NCBI GenBank assembly: GCA_039028975.1
Contig: JBCCHB010000166.1
Coordinates: forward strand, 1 to 34,816
Direction of reading: 5' to 3'
Length of the DNA stretch: 34,816 nucleotides
Origin: JAHBNG01 sp039028975
GTDB taxonomy: Bacteria; Chloroflexota; Anaerolineae; Caldilineales; Caldilineaceae
The position numbers and the translations under genes were made by a program. Positions within the stretch are counted from its first letter, which is position 1; every line of letters starts with the position of its first letter. The notes beneath the pieces were generated by a model. The model saw nothing but the letters and a program-made list of their open reading frames with translations. It searched no databases and was not told where the DNA came from. Shown piece after piece: positions 1 to 5,495 of this stretch.

Positions 1-22
1 GGCACGTTATCGTTATTTCACC

Positions 23-89
23 AACGGTTAGCATTCTTCTCTCCTTTATGAGCTTTGACACTCCTATTTTGAACTGCTAACCGTTTTTT
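23..89. repeat. Inverted repeat ending in a T-run, possible terminator of an upstream gene
   Basis: AACGGTTAGC at 23-32 is the exact complement of GCTAACCGTT at 76-85, which runs into TTTT. The 43-nt loop is long for an intrinsic terminator. The same GCTAACCGTT recurs at 167-176, so this may instead be a small dispersed repeat. No coding sequence is apparent in 1-289. Confidence 0.35.
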
Positions 90-289
90 GTCATATTCCT
101 TCTATCCTTCAAAAAATTTTACCGGAAATGAAAGGGTAAAATCTTTTCGGAAAGTCCGACGCTTGCGCTAACCGTTAGAGAATGAGGTATACTATCAGCG
201 GTTCGCAATCTCTTTTACCAACAAAATCAGTTGGGGGTTGTGATCTACCCATACTAATTTTCATTACACCAAAAGAAGGAAAAACGATT

Positions 290-643
290 ATGTTAAGCTC
301 TGAACAGATCAAGAATATTGCTTCCGATCTAAATGGGAAAGTCAATATTCCACTAATGGCAGAGGGTCAAGAACAAGAGATGCTAGAGAGTGCGCTTGGC
401 ACAATGAATAGCCAGCTATCTGTAGTTGTCAATGCATTACCCGATTCTGTAAAAGAAGTTTGGGACAGAATTCAAGATGGTGTTAGTGATGCAGAAGCGG
501 AAGCTCTTAAGACCCAATTAGCAACCGACCTAAATGAGAAAGTGAATATTCCCTTTCTTGGAGAAGGTCAAGAGATGGATATGCTCATTAGCCCGGCCGT
601 CGATTTGATTGTAGAGACCGTTCGATCCCAGACAGGCAAGTAA
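290..643 (+). CDS. Small protein with an internal duplication, unknown function
   Basis: A 117-residue soluble, acidic protein that I do not recognise. I chose the ATG at 290 because AAGAAGGA lies just upstream; the frame stays open upstream but that part is low-quality sequence without a ribosome site. The protein holds two copies of one motif: LNGKVNIPLMAEGQEQEML near residues 11-29 and LNEKVNIPFLGEGQEMDML near residues 82-100. This suggests an ancient duplication of a roughly 50-residue unit. There is no signal peptide or membrane segment. The next gene starts 11 bases after the stop, so the two are probably co-transcribed and this protein may act at or near the membrane protein. That link is inference. 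Confidence 0.7.
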   Translation: MLSSEQIKNIASDLNGKVNIPLMAEGQEQEMLESALGTMNSQLSVVVNALPDSVKEVWDRIQDGVSDAEAEALKTQLATDLNEKVNIPFLGEGQEMDMLISPAVDLIVETVRSQTGK

Positions 644-654
644 GGATACTGACT

Positions 655-1533
655 ATGCTACTAGCTGGATTGCTCATTGGTGGTGGTGCGCTTTATCTCG
701 GCGCACGCATCTACCAACAGAGCCGCACTCCACAAACTTTGGTGAAGTGCTTATATAAGAAAGAGGCTGTGGCGCAAAGCGGACACCATTCTGATGCAAA
801 AGCGGTACCATTTATGTGGATTGGTGGAGGCGTTGTGGTTGCTGGGAGTCTGTTATGGTTGGCTAGTACTCACGGTATTACACCCCTATTTATCACCAAT
901 CAGTTGATCAGTTTTTTACGTACCAGCCCCTATAGCCCTGTTCTTTATCTGGCGGCCTACACGGTGTTGCCCCTCTTCTTATTTCCAGCTTCCCTTCTGA
1001 CAGTCGCCAGCGGATTACTCTATGGTCCAGTTGTTGGGTTTGCCTATGCCCTTGCAGGGGCAGCACTTTCGGCATTAGCTGCTTATGGTATTGGATACCA
1101 ATTACGTAACAGTAGGGACCAAGGGACTCGCACTGAAGCGAACGATGTACAAAAGTGGCAAACGATTGAGCCATACATCGAAGAGATGCAAGAGCATCCC
1201 TTTACGTCCATGACAATTATTCATCTTCTCCTCCTTCCCTATAATCTCGTCAATTATGGGGCTGGCGCATTGGGGTTGAATTGGAGACCCTTCTTGCTGG
1301 GTACCATGCTCGGTTCTTTGCCAGGGACGCTTGCCTTTGTATTAAGCGGAGCCTCCATTCAAGGCCTGATCATTAGAGGTTTACCCCGCCTGAACTTAAC
1401 TACATTGACTGCAAGCGGCTTAATCTTTGCTGGTAGTGTCACAATAGCTCGTTACTTGGCAACGACGCGGACGGAGTTAAAGCAAGCGCCAGTAACGATG
1501 AAACTTGAGGATCGGGAATTTACCTCCCCTTAA
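655..1533 (+). CDS. VTT/TVP38-TMEM64 family integral membrane protein
   Basis: A 292-residue polytopic membrane protein of the VTT (formerly SNARE-associated, DedA-like) superfamily. An N-terminal hydrophobic segment (about 1-20) and a second (about 52-70) precede the VTT core at about 95-240. The core includes the glycine-rich ASGLLYGPVVGFAYALAG stretch, an amphipathic re-entrant region, and the family-like GAGALGLNWRPFLLGTMLGS followed by a glycine/alanine-rich helix. Family members are linked to lipid scrambling or transport and envelope homeostasis; the substrate cannot be read from sequence. AAGGA lies 8 bases before the ATG. It follows the small duplicated-motif gene closely, so an operon is likely. 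The charged tail after about residue 265 is predicted cytoplasmic. Confidence 0.8.
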   Translation: MLLAGLLIGGGALYLGARIYQQSRTPQTLVKCLYKKEAVAQSGHHSDAKAVPFMWIGGGVVVAGSLLWLASTHGITPLFITNQLISFLRTSPYSPVLYLAAYTVLPLFLFPASLLTVASGLLYGPVVGFAYALAGAALSALAAYGIGYQLRNSRDQGTRTEANDVQKWQTIEPYIEEMQEHPFTSMTIIHLLLLPYNLVNYGAGALGLNWRPFLLGTMLGSLPGTLAFVLSGASIQGLIIRGLPRLNLTTLTASGLIFAGSVTIARYLATTRTELKQAPVTMKLEDREFTSP

Positions 1534-1613
1534 ATTATTGGTCCCTACGGAAGACGTTATGTCGAATCACCAAATAGATTTTACACAGATTTGTGAAAAT
1601 ATGAAATTGGGTG

Positions 1614-1642
1614 TTGACAGCACTGTGCAATTGTGATATCAT
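1614..1642 (+). promoter_or_regulatory. sigma70-type promoter of the ABM monooxygenase gene
   Basis: TTGACA (1614-1619) and TATCAT (1637-1642) are separated by 17 bases. AGGAGG follows at 1673-1678, just before the ATG at 1684. This is the best consensus promoter in the window. Confidence 0.75.
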
Positions 1643-1683
1643 TCTGTGCAAGTCACCAATGTCCTCAAACATAGGAGGCTACT

Positions 1684-1989
1684 ATGATTTTAGAAGTTGC
1701 GATCCTCGATGTAAAAGAAGGCCAGGAGCAAGCATTTGAAGCTGCTTTTGGTCAAGCACAAAAAATTATTTCGAGTATGGGGGGATACGTCTCTCATCAA
1801 CTTCAACGATGTATCGAAAAGACAAATCGATATGTTCTTTTGGTCAACTGGCAAACCCTGGAAGATCATACGGAAGGGTTTCGCGGTTCAGCCGAATATC
1901 AGGAGTGGCGACAATTGCTTCACCATTTCTACGATCCCTTTCCAGAGGTAGAACACTATTCGATTGTCTACGAAAATAAAGCAGCATAA
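1684..1989 (+). CDS. Antibiotic biosynthesis monooxygenase (ABM) domain protein
   Basis: A 101-residue single-domain protein with the ferredoxin-like ABM fold pattern. It has an N-terminal strand (ILEVAILDVKEGQE), a helix, a strand around GGYVSHQLQRC, the LLVNWQTLEDHTEGFRGS block near residues 52-70, and the C-terminal helix and strand with HHFYDPFPEVEHY. Relatives are small dimeric cofactor-free monooxygenases or heme-degrading enzymes; many are uncharacterised housekeeping members. No heme-ligand signature is clear here, so the substrate is unknown. It has its own strong promoter and ribosome site and appears monocistronic, ending before a hairpin terminator about 240 bases downstream. Confidence 0.85.
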   Translation: MILEVAILDVKEGQEQAFEAAFGQAQKIISSMGGYVSHQLQRCIEKTNRYVLLVNWQTLEDHTEGFRGSAEYQEWRQLLHHFYDPFPEVEHYSIVYENKAA

Positions 1990-2257
1990 AATAGACTCTC
2001 TAAACAGGATGAAAAATAGATCATGCCTCGCCAAGTTCAAACCACTACGATACAGACACCTTATTGCCAGAATCATCTCGCGGCCAGCCTCAACAGTGAC
2101 GCTGGTTCTGATGTGGCATTGGGTCTGAAACCGAGTGGGTTTACCGGTGAAAATTCATGGTCCCGTATCCAGTCCGCACAACAATGGAGGTATAGCAGAT
2201 AACACTGCTATCTTAACTTTCCTACTTTGTGCGGACTCATCTGAGTCCGCATTTTTT
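1990..2257 (+). promoter_or_regulatory. Structured non-coding stretch with terminator and competing hairpin
   Basis: There is no credible ORF here. The 3' end folds in two mutually exclusive ways. AGTCCGCACAA (2171-2181) can pair with TTGTGCGGACT (2227-2237), enclosing an inner ATAGCAG/CTGCTAT hairpin (2192-2211). Alternatively GCGGACTCA (2231-2239) pairs with TGAGTCCGC (2242-2250) just before a T-run. This strand-switch geometry resembles an attenuator, but it could simply be an elaborate 3' end of the ABM transcript. No known riboswitch or T-box consensus was recognised. Confidence 0.4.
2231..2257 (+). terminator. Rho-independent terminator
   Basis: GCGGACTCA and TGAGTCCGC form a near-perfect stem directly followed by ATTTTTTG. 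It closes the ABM transcription unit or attenuates read-through toward the tRNA array. Confidence 0.8.
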
Positions 2258-2737
2258 GTTTAACCAGATTACACAAAATACTACTCGAGCTATAAGCCAA
2301 AAATATGTTTATCCACAAGCAGAAACCATCAGCTGAACAGATACAACAGAATCTGACGGGTTCCCGTTATGGCACCATGCAAGATGGGCCACGTAGCCAC
2401 CGTGCGACCACGGGCGGGGGTCTGGTCTGCCCTCCTGATATGGCGACATACAAGGTAGGATATTCGGATCACGATTTGGCTCAGGACGCTCAGGTAGAAA
2501 ACAAAGGTGTGGCTCAATCACGGCGTGGTTATCCCGGACTAGATTCCATATCACAAAGAGAGCTATGTTCATACCCTCTCACGATTGAGTTCAATATTTG
2601 GAAATCCATACCGTCAAAAAACATAGAGTATCGGCTCACCGGCCAAAGGGAAATTCCCTTGCAGGTATGCTAGCAGCGATATGCAGCAGCAATCAAAAGG
2701 TGAGCCATCTGGCTCACCTTTTTTATTACAAAAATAG
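2258..2737 (+). promoter_or_regulatory. Non-coding leader-like region before the tRNA array
   Basis: About 480 bases without a convincing gene; a 122-codon open frame exists but has no ribosome site and no recognisable protein. The distal part repeats the geometry of the preceding region. GGCTCACC (2633-2640) can pair with GGTGAGCC (2699-2706), which can instead pair with GGCTCACC (2711-2718) to form a terminator. An AAGGGAAATTCCCTT hairpin (about 2646-2660) and the motif AGGTATGCTAGCAG lie between. A related AGGTATAGCAG lies at the equivalent place in the preceding region. Confidence 0.35.
2697..2724 (+). terminator. Rho-independent terminator immediately before the tRNA array
   Basis: AAGGTGAGCC and GGCTCACCTT form a 10-bp stem with loop ATCT, followed by TTTTTT. 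It lies 13 bases before the first tRNA, so the array either has its own promoter or depends on read-through. Confidence 0.85.
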
Positions 2738-2805
2738 GATCCGCGCTTCAGGGAAGATGGAGGTCTGCAAAACCTCTAGACGGGGTTCGATACCCCGGCG
2801 GATCT
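2738..2805 (+). tRNA. tRNA-Cys(GCA), shortened D-arm
   Basis: Acceptor GATCCGC/GCGGATC, anticodon arm GAGGT-CTGCAAA-ACCTC with anticodon GCA at 2767-2769, and T-arm CGGGG-TTCGATA-CCCCG are all perfect. The D-arm is reduced to CTTC-AGG-GAAG, giving a 68-nt tRNA with a 3-nt D-loop that lacks the usual G18-G19 environment. CCA is not encoded. Confidence 0.8.
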
Positions 2806-2815
2806 CTTGAAATAT

Positions 2816-2896
2816 GTTCTTTTAGCCCAATTGGTAGAGCAACTTGTTTACATCAATAAGGGTGCTGGTGATTGCAGTCGAGTCCAGCAGAGAACA
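2816..2896 (+). tRNA. tRNA-like, possible Val(TAC), T-loop insertion and weak anticodon stem
   Basis: Acceptor GTTCTTT/AGAGAAC and a standard D-arm (GCCC..GAGC) are present. In the standard frame the anticodon loop reads TTTACAT (anticodon TAC, Val), but the outer anticodon-stem pairs are mismatched. An alternative 8-nt loop with stem CTTGT/ATAAG also fits. The T-stem GCTGG/CCAGC is perfect but encloses a 15-nt loop: removing GATTGCAG restores a canonical TTCGAGT loop. It may be a decayed copy or need processing. Confidence 0.5.
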
Positions 2897-2905
2897 TCTA
2901 TAGAT

Positions 2906-2976
2906 GGCCCTGTGAGGTAGTGGTAGCCTACTGCACTGTCTATGCAGCAGCATCGGTTCGAATCCGTTCAGGGTCG
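2906..2976 (+). tRNA. tRNA-Asp(GTC)
   Basis: Acceptor GGCCCTG/CAGGGTC (one G-U), anticodon arm CTGCA-CTGTCTA-TGCAG with anticodon GTC at 2938-2940, discriminator G. T-arm ATCGG-TTCGAAT-CCGTT has one T-T mismatch. 71 nt, no encoded CCA. Confidence 0.85.
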
Positions 2977-2996
2977 CTAAGATTGTATATAAATAG

Positions 2997-3099
2997 TAAT
3001 CAGTAGATCGCAATGCACTCCATGTAAACCACACAGACCTTGGACTAAGCGACCAATCCCCGTCTTCACGGGGACAAGCTAACTGTGGACTACTGATTA
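2997..3099. repeat. Inverted-repeat spacer between tRNA-Asp and tRNA-Asn
   Basis: TAATCAGTAG (2997-3006) and CTACTGATTA (3090-3099) are exact complements bracketing a nested CCCCG-TCTTCA-CGGGG hairpin. The 3' piece, CTGTGGACTACTGATTATG (3083-3101), recurs with two changes at 3549-3567 just before a tRNA-Arg gene. No coding function is seen. Confidence 0.55.
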
Positions 3100-3108
3100 T
3101 GTAAACAA

Positions 3109-3181
3109 TGCGAGGTAGCTCAACTGGCAGAGCACCCGACTGTTAATCGGGTCGTTGTGGGTTCAACTCCCGCCCTCGCAG
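3109..3181 (+). tRNA. tRNA-Asn(GTT)
   Basis: Canonical 73-nt cloverleaf. Acceptor TGCGAGG/CCTCGCA, D-arm GCTC..GAGC, anticodon arm CCCGA-CTGTTAA-TCGGG (GTT), T-arm GTGGG-TTCAACT-CCCGC, discriminator G. Confidence 0.95.
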
Positions 3182-3227
3182 CCTTGGAACGTGAGAAAAG
3201 AATCTCGGTTCCAGTATGCAGTGGAGA

Positions 3228-3265
3228 GCGGATAAGGATGCTCTCCCCCGATCATCCTTATCCGC
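3228..3265. repeat. 13-bp perfect hairpin between tRNA-Asn and tRNA-Ala
   Basis: GCGGATAAGGATG (3228-3240) pairs perfectly with CATCCTTATCCGC (3253-3265) around a 12-nt loop. No T-run follows, so it is more likely a processing or repeat element than a terminator. Confidence 0.6.
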
Positions 3266-3296
3266 AACGATAAATTTAGTGTGTAGAGAAGCACTT

Positions 3297-3367
3297 GGGT
3301 CGGTCGTCTAACGGGAAGATTCTGCTTTTGCAAGGCAGAGATGCGGGTTCGATTCCTGCCCGATCTA
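3297..3367 (+). tRNA. tRNA-Ala(TGC)
   Basis: Anticodon arm CTGCT-TTTGCAA-GGCAG gives TGC at 3329-3331. Acceptor GGGTCGG/CCGATCT contains G3:U70, the known Ala identity pair, and also an unusual G1:U72. T-arm GCGGG-TTCGATT-CCTGC, discriminator A, 71 nt. Confidence 0.88.
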
Positions 3368-3371
3368 CTAT

Positions 3372-3473
3372 CAGGGTATAGCTCAGTCCGGTAGAGTAAT
3401 CGCTTTGGAAGCGAGAAGTCAGTGGTGGTCGCAAGCGATTGCTACGCAAACGACTCCTACCAAGGATGCCTGA
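3372..3473 (+). tRNA. tRNA-Pro(TGG)-like gene interrupted in the T-arm; chimeric 3' end
   Basis: The 5' two-thirds is a normal tRNA: D-arm GCTC..GAGT and anticodon arm ATCGC-TTTGGAA-GCGAG with anticodon TGG at 3406-3408. After T3426 come about 24 extra bases (GGTCGCAAGCGA...) that match a palindromic repeat at 6589-6613 in 22 of 25 positions. The remaining 3' part (CGACTCCTACC...GATGCCTGA) does not pair well with this 5' half. It resembles the 3' end of the tRNA-Arg(GCG) gene at 3716-3733 instead. Probably a non-functional chimera; an intact tRNA-Pro(TGG) lies at 3832. Confidence 0.55.
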
Positions 3474-3520
3474 TTGATTTCAGGAATTCGCATTGAGGCC
3501 ACTGTGAGCTGAACCGACCG

Positions 3521-3567
3521 CAGACCATATGACCATATGACCATGTGACTGCGGACTACAGATTATG
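3521..3567. repeat. Short tandem repeat and shared spacer before tRNA-Arg(TCG)
   Basis: Three near-identical GACCATAT-type units precede CTGCGGACTACAGATTATG (3549-3567). The latter is a near copy (17 of 19) of the spacer at 3083-3101. It suggests array spacers spread by duplication. Confidence 0.5.
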
Positions 3568-3640
3568 TCCCTGTAGCTCAACGGACAAGAGCAACTCCCT
3601 TCGAAGGAGTAGGTTGTAGGTTCAACTCCTACCAGGGATT
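3567..3640 (+). tRNA. tRNA-Arg(TCG)
   Basis: Acceptor GTCCCTG/CAGGGAT with G1:U72, D-arm GCTC..GAGC, anticodon arm ACTCC-CTTCGAA-GGAGT (TCG at 3601-3603), T-arm GTAGG-TTCAACT-CCTAC, discriminator T. 74 nt. Confidence 0.92.
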
Positions 3641-3654
3641 CTGAATAACTTTAT

Positions 3655-3728
3655 ATCTCTGTAGCTCAACTAGAAAGAGCACTTCCCCGCGAAGGAAGAG
3701 GTTGTAGGTTCAACTCCTACCAGAGATG
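3655..3728 (+). tRNA. tRNA-Arg(GCG) with C33 and atypical D-loop
   Basis: All four stems pair perfectly: acceptor ATCTCTG/CAGAGAT, anticodon stem CTTCC/GGAAG and T-arm GTAGG-TTCAACT-CCTAC. The anticodon loop is CCGCGAA, so position 33 is C rather than the near-universal U. The D-loop AACTAGAAA lacks the GG pair. It shares its variable loop and T-arm with the preceding tRNA-Arg(TCG), so the two are probably duplicates that diverged. Confidence 0.8.
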
Positions 3729-3831
3729 CCTGAGTACTTTAGAGACGAGAATGAAATAACTTGGTCATCTGATGGAGCTAAACCCGACTGAAACGATGCA
3801 GGTTTTTACATCTCATTTCTTATGAGTTTAT

Positions 3832-3905
3832 CGGGGTGTGGTGCAGTCCGGCAGCACGCTGCCTTTGGGAGGCAGAGGTCAGAGGTTCGATTCCTCTCAC
3901 CCCGA
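3832..3905 (+). tRNA. tRNA-Pro(TGG)
   Basis: Acceptor CGGGGTG/CACCCCG, anticodon arm CTGCC-TTTGGGA-GGCAG (TGG), T-arm AGAGG-TTCGATT-CCTCT, discriminator A. Fully canonical 74-nt Pro tRNA. Confidence 0.95.
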
Positions 3906-3925
3906 CTAAGACGCTGGAACATTTC

Positions 3926-3998
3926 GGGTCTGTAGCTCAATGGTTAGAGCGTCGCCCTCATAAGGCGAGGGTTGTGGGTTCGAGTCCCTCCAGACCCA
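3926..3998 (+). tRNA. tRNA-Met(CAT), elongator type or Ile2
   Basis: Anticodon arm TCGCC-CTCATAA-GGCGA (CAT at 3959-3961). Acceptor GGGTCTG/CAGACCC pairs fully at 1:72, so it is not a bacterial initiator. It could be elongator Met or, if lysidinylated, tRNA-Ile2; sequence alone does not settle this. T-arm GTGGG/CCCTC has one T-T mismatch. Confidence 0.88.
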
Positions 3999-4026
3999 CT
4001 GGGTGAAATACTCAAACGCAAAATAA

Positions 4027-4097
4027 GCGAGGATAGTTTAATGGTAGAATCTCTTGGTGCCATCAAGAAGATGTGGGTTCAAATCCCTCTCCTCGCC
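4027..4097 (+). tRNA. tRNA-Gly(GCC)
   Basis: Acceptor GCGAGGA/TCCTCGC, anticodon arm TCTTG-GTGCCAT-CAAGA (GCC at 4059-4061), T-arm GTGGG-TTCAAAT-CCCTC with one T-T mismatch, discriminator C. 71 nt. Confidence 0.9.
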
Positions 4098-4103
4098 CCT
4101 CTT

Positions 4104-4176
4104 GCTGGTGTAGCTCAATTGGCAGAGCAACCGCCTTGTAAGCGGTCGGTTGTGGGTTCGACTCCCGCCATCAGCT
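4104..4176 (+). tRNA. tRNA-Thr(TGT)
   Basis: Acceptor GCTGGTG/CATCAGC, D-arm GCTC..GAGC, anticodon arm ACCGC-CTTGTAA-GCGGT (TGT at 4137-4139), T-arm GTGGG-TTCGACT-CCCGC, discriminator T. Confidence 0.93.
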
Positions 4177-4188
4177 CTTGTAATACAT

Positions 4189-4261
4189 AGACGGATAGCT
4201 CAGTTGGGAGAGCACTTCTCTTACACAGAATAGGTCGGGGGTTCAAGTCCCTCTCCGTCTA
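4189..4261 (+). tRNA. tRNA-Val(TAC)
   Basis: Acceptor AGACGGA/TCCGTCT, anticodon arm CTTCT-CTTACAC-AGAAT (TAC at 4222-4224) with a mismatch in the outermost pair, T-arm GGGGG-TTCAAGT-CCCTC, discriminator A. Confidence 0.92.
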
Positions 4262-4281
4262 CTCGATGCTGAATATATATT

Positions 4282-4354
4282 GCTGATGTGGCGCAACCGG
4301 TAGCGCGACTGCCTTCCAAGCAGTAGGTTGTGGGTTCAAGCCCCACCGTCAGCT
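4282..4354 (+). tRNA. tRNA-Gly(TCC)
   Basis: Acceptor GCTGATG/CGTCAGC, anticodon arm ACTGC-CTTCCAA-GCAGT (TCC at 4315-4317), T-arm GTGGG-TTCAAGC-CCCAC, discriminator T. Confidence 0.93.
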
Positions 4355-4361
4355 CTAATTT

Positions 4362-4447
4362 GGAAGGGTGGCTGAGTCTGGCTAAAAGCACCCGACTGCT
4401 AATCGGGGGTCCTTTGGGACACGCAGGTTCGAATCCTGCTCCTTCCG
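4362..4447 (+). tRNA. tRNA-Ser(GCT)
   Basis: Class II tRNA of 86 nt with a long variable arm (GGTCCTTTGGGAC). Acceptor GGAAGGG/TCCTTCC, anticodon arm CCCGA-CTGCTAA-TCGGG (GCT at 4398-4400), T-arm GCAGG-TTCGAAT-CCTGC, discriminator G. Confidence 0.95.
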
Positions 4448-4455
4448 CTTAACCT

Positions 4456-4528
4456 GGGCCGGTAGCTCAATTGGCAGAGCGGCGGACTTTTAATCCGCAA
4501 GTTGGGGGTTCGATTCCCTCCCGGCTCA
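4456..4528 (+). tRNA. tRNA-Lys(TTT)
   Basis: Acceptor GGGCCGG/CCGGCTC, anticodon arm GCGGA-CTTTTAA-TCCGC (TTT), T-arm GGGGG-TTCGATT-CCCTC, discriminator A. It is identical at 67 of 73 positions to tRNA-Lys(CTT) at 5184. The pair brackets the NADAR gene. Confidence 0.96.
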
Positions 4529-4549
4529 CAAAGTAAAAGATTATATACG

Positions 4550-5140
4550 ATGGATCTCTATCAAGTATACAACGTACCCGACTTAATCAGTCGAATCGAA
4601 AAAGAAGGGTGGCAACCCAAATATGTCTTCTTTTGGAGCCACACGCCAAAACGAGCAGATCTAATCGGACCGTGGTGTTTAAGCCAGTGGTATCCATCTT
4701 GCTTTGCACTAGATGGTATCGAATATGCAACAGCCGAGCACTATTACATGGCAGAAAAGGCACGACTCTTTGGAGATGAGACTAAGCTTGAACAGATTTT
4801 AGTCGCTCCTCATCCAGGCGCAGCCAAGCAGTTTGGCAGAGAAATCTCGGGATTTGATGATGCAGCTTGGGCAGAGGTGCGATTTGAAGTTGCTGTCCGT
4901 GGCAACATAGCCAAATTTTCTCAGAATAAGGAATTAAATCGATATCTGGTCAACACAAAGAGACGCGTACTCGTCGAAGCAAGTCCCAGGGACAGAATTT
5001 GGGGAATTGGTTTGACCGCTGATGATAGACGAGCAGAGTTTCCACAGGAGTGGCTTGGACTCAATCTATTGGGTTTTGCCTTAATGAAGACCCGAACTGA
5101 GCTTCTTTCGCTTTCAGGTGAAGCTCCCGCAAATCGGTGA
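4550..5140 (+). CDS. NADAR-family (YbiA-like) N-glycosidase inside the tRNA array
   Basis: A 196-residue protein with the NADAR domain spanning almost its whole length. Visible family motifs are FFWSH at 27-31, LSQWYPS at 44-50, the catalytic-region TAEHYYMAEKA at 61-71, an N-A-KF-QN block at 119-126, and LVEASPRDRIWGIG at 141-154. NADAR enzymes cleave N-glycosidic bonds; family members remove ADP-ribose from modified guanine (DarT1-type antitoxins) or act on riboflavin intermediates (YbiA-like). Which substrate applies here is not decidable. The ATG at 4550 is chosen because upstream in-frame codons lie inside tRNA-Lys(TTT); no strong ribosome site is seen. It starts 21 bases after tRNA-Lys(TTT) and ends 43 bases before tRNA-Lys(CTT), so it is probably co-transcribed with tRNAs, suggesting a role in RNA protection (inference). 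Confidence 0.88.
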   Translation: MDLYQVYNVPDLISRIEKEGWQPKYVFFWSHTPKRADLIGPWCLSQWYPSCFALDGIEYATAEHYYMAEKARLFGDETKLEQILVAPHPGAAKQFGREISGFDDAAWAEVRFEVAVRGNIAKFSQNKELNRYLVNTKRRVLVEASPRDRIWGIGLTADDRRAEFPQEWLGLNLLGFALMKTRTELLSLSGEAPANR

Positions 5141-5183
5141 TGGCCAGTACAACTTTGATTATGAATTCTATATCAACACACAG

Positions 5184-5256
5184 GGGCCAGTAGCTCAATT
5201 GGTAGAGCGGCGGACTCTTAATCCGTAAGTTGGGGGTTCAATTCCCTCCTGGCTCA
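5184..5256 (+). tRNA. tRNA-Lys(CTT)
   Basis: Acceptor GGGCCAG/CTGGCTC, anticodon arm GCGGA-CTCTTAA-TCCGT (CTT at 5217-5219), T-arm GGGGG-TTCAATT-CCCTC, discriminator A. Compared with tRNA-Lys(TTT), pair 6:67 changed from G-C to A-T on both sides. This compensatory change argues that both are functional. Confidence 0.95.
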
Positions 5257-5495
5257 CTTGAACAGTAGATTAGCAAGTCGGTAGTCAGTTGTCGGTAGTC
5301 GGTGGTTGTGTCGTCCTGAATATAATTGACAGGGGTTTTAATAACTGTCCCAACTTTTGCGAAACAGAAGGCTTGTACCGCTGGAGCAAGTAGCCCAACC
5401 TGGGACAGTAGTTTAAGTCGCGTTCCTAAATAGTATCTCATGTCTATCGACCTGCCGATAATCGTCAATCTACAATCATAAATCGTCAATCATAT
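5257..5495. other. Spacer with dispersed repeats, no gene
   Basis: Contains iterated GTCGGTAGTC-type sequence, a 31-nt element at 5303-5333 that recurs at 28504-28534, and GTCAATC-type repeats near 5460-5490 that recur near 5757, 6421 and 6751. An antisense 83-codon frame is not credible. Confidence 0.6.
5303..5333 (+). repeat. 31-nt dispersed repeat, copy 1
   Basis: A segment beginning TGGTTGTGTCGTCCTGAATA and ending TTGACAGG. It is identical at 30 of 31 positions to 28504-28534. Function unknown. Confidence 0.75.

Noticed and set aside
2305..2673. 122-codon open frame before the tRNA array
   Set aside because: No ribosome site, no recognisable protein character, and it overlaps attenuator-like structures.
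1990..2724. T-box, tmRNA, RNase P RNA or cobalamin riboswitch
   Set aside because: None of the diagnostic conserved sequences of these RNAs could be found, despite suggestive hairpins.
3729..3831. Possible extra tRNA between tRNA-Arg(GCG) and tRNA-Pro
   Set aside because: No acceptor stem or T-arm could be paired; likely spacer.
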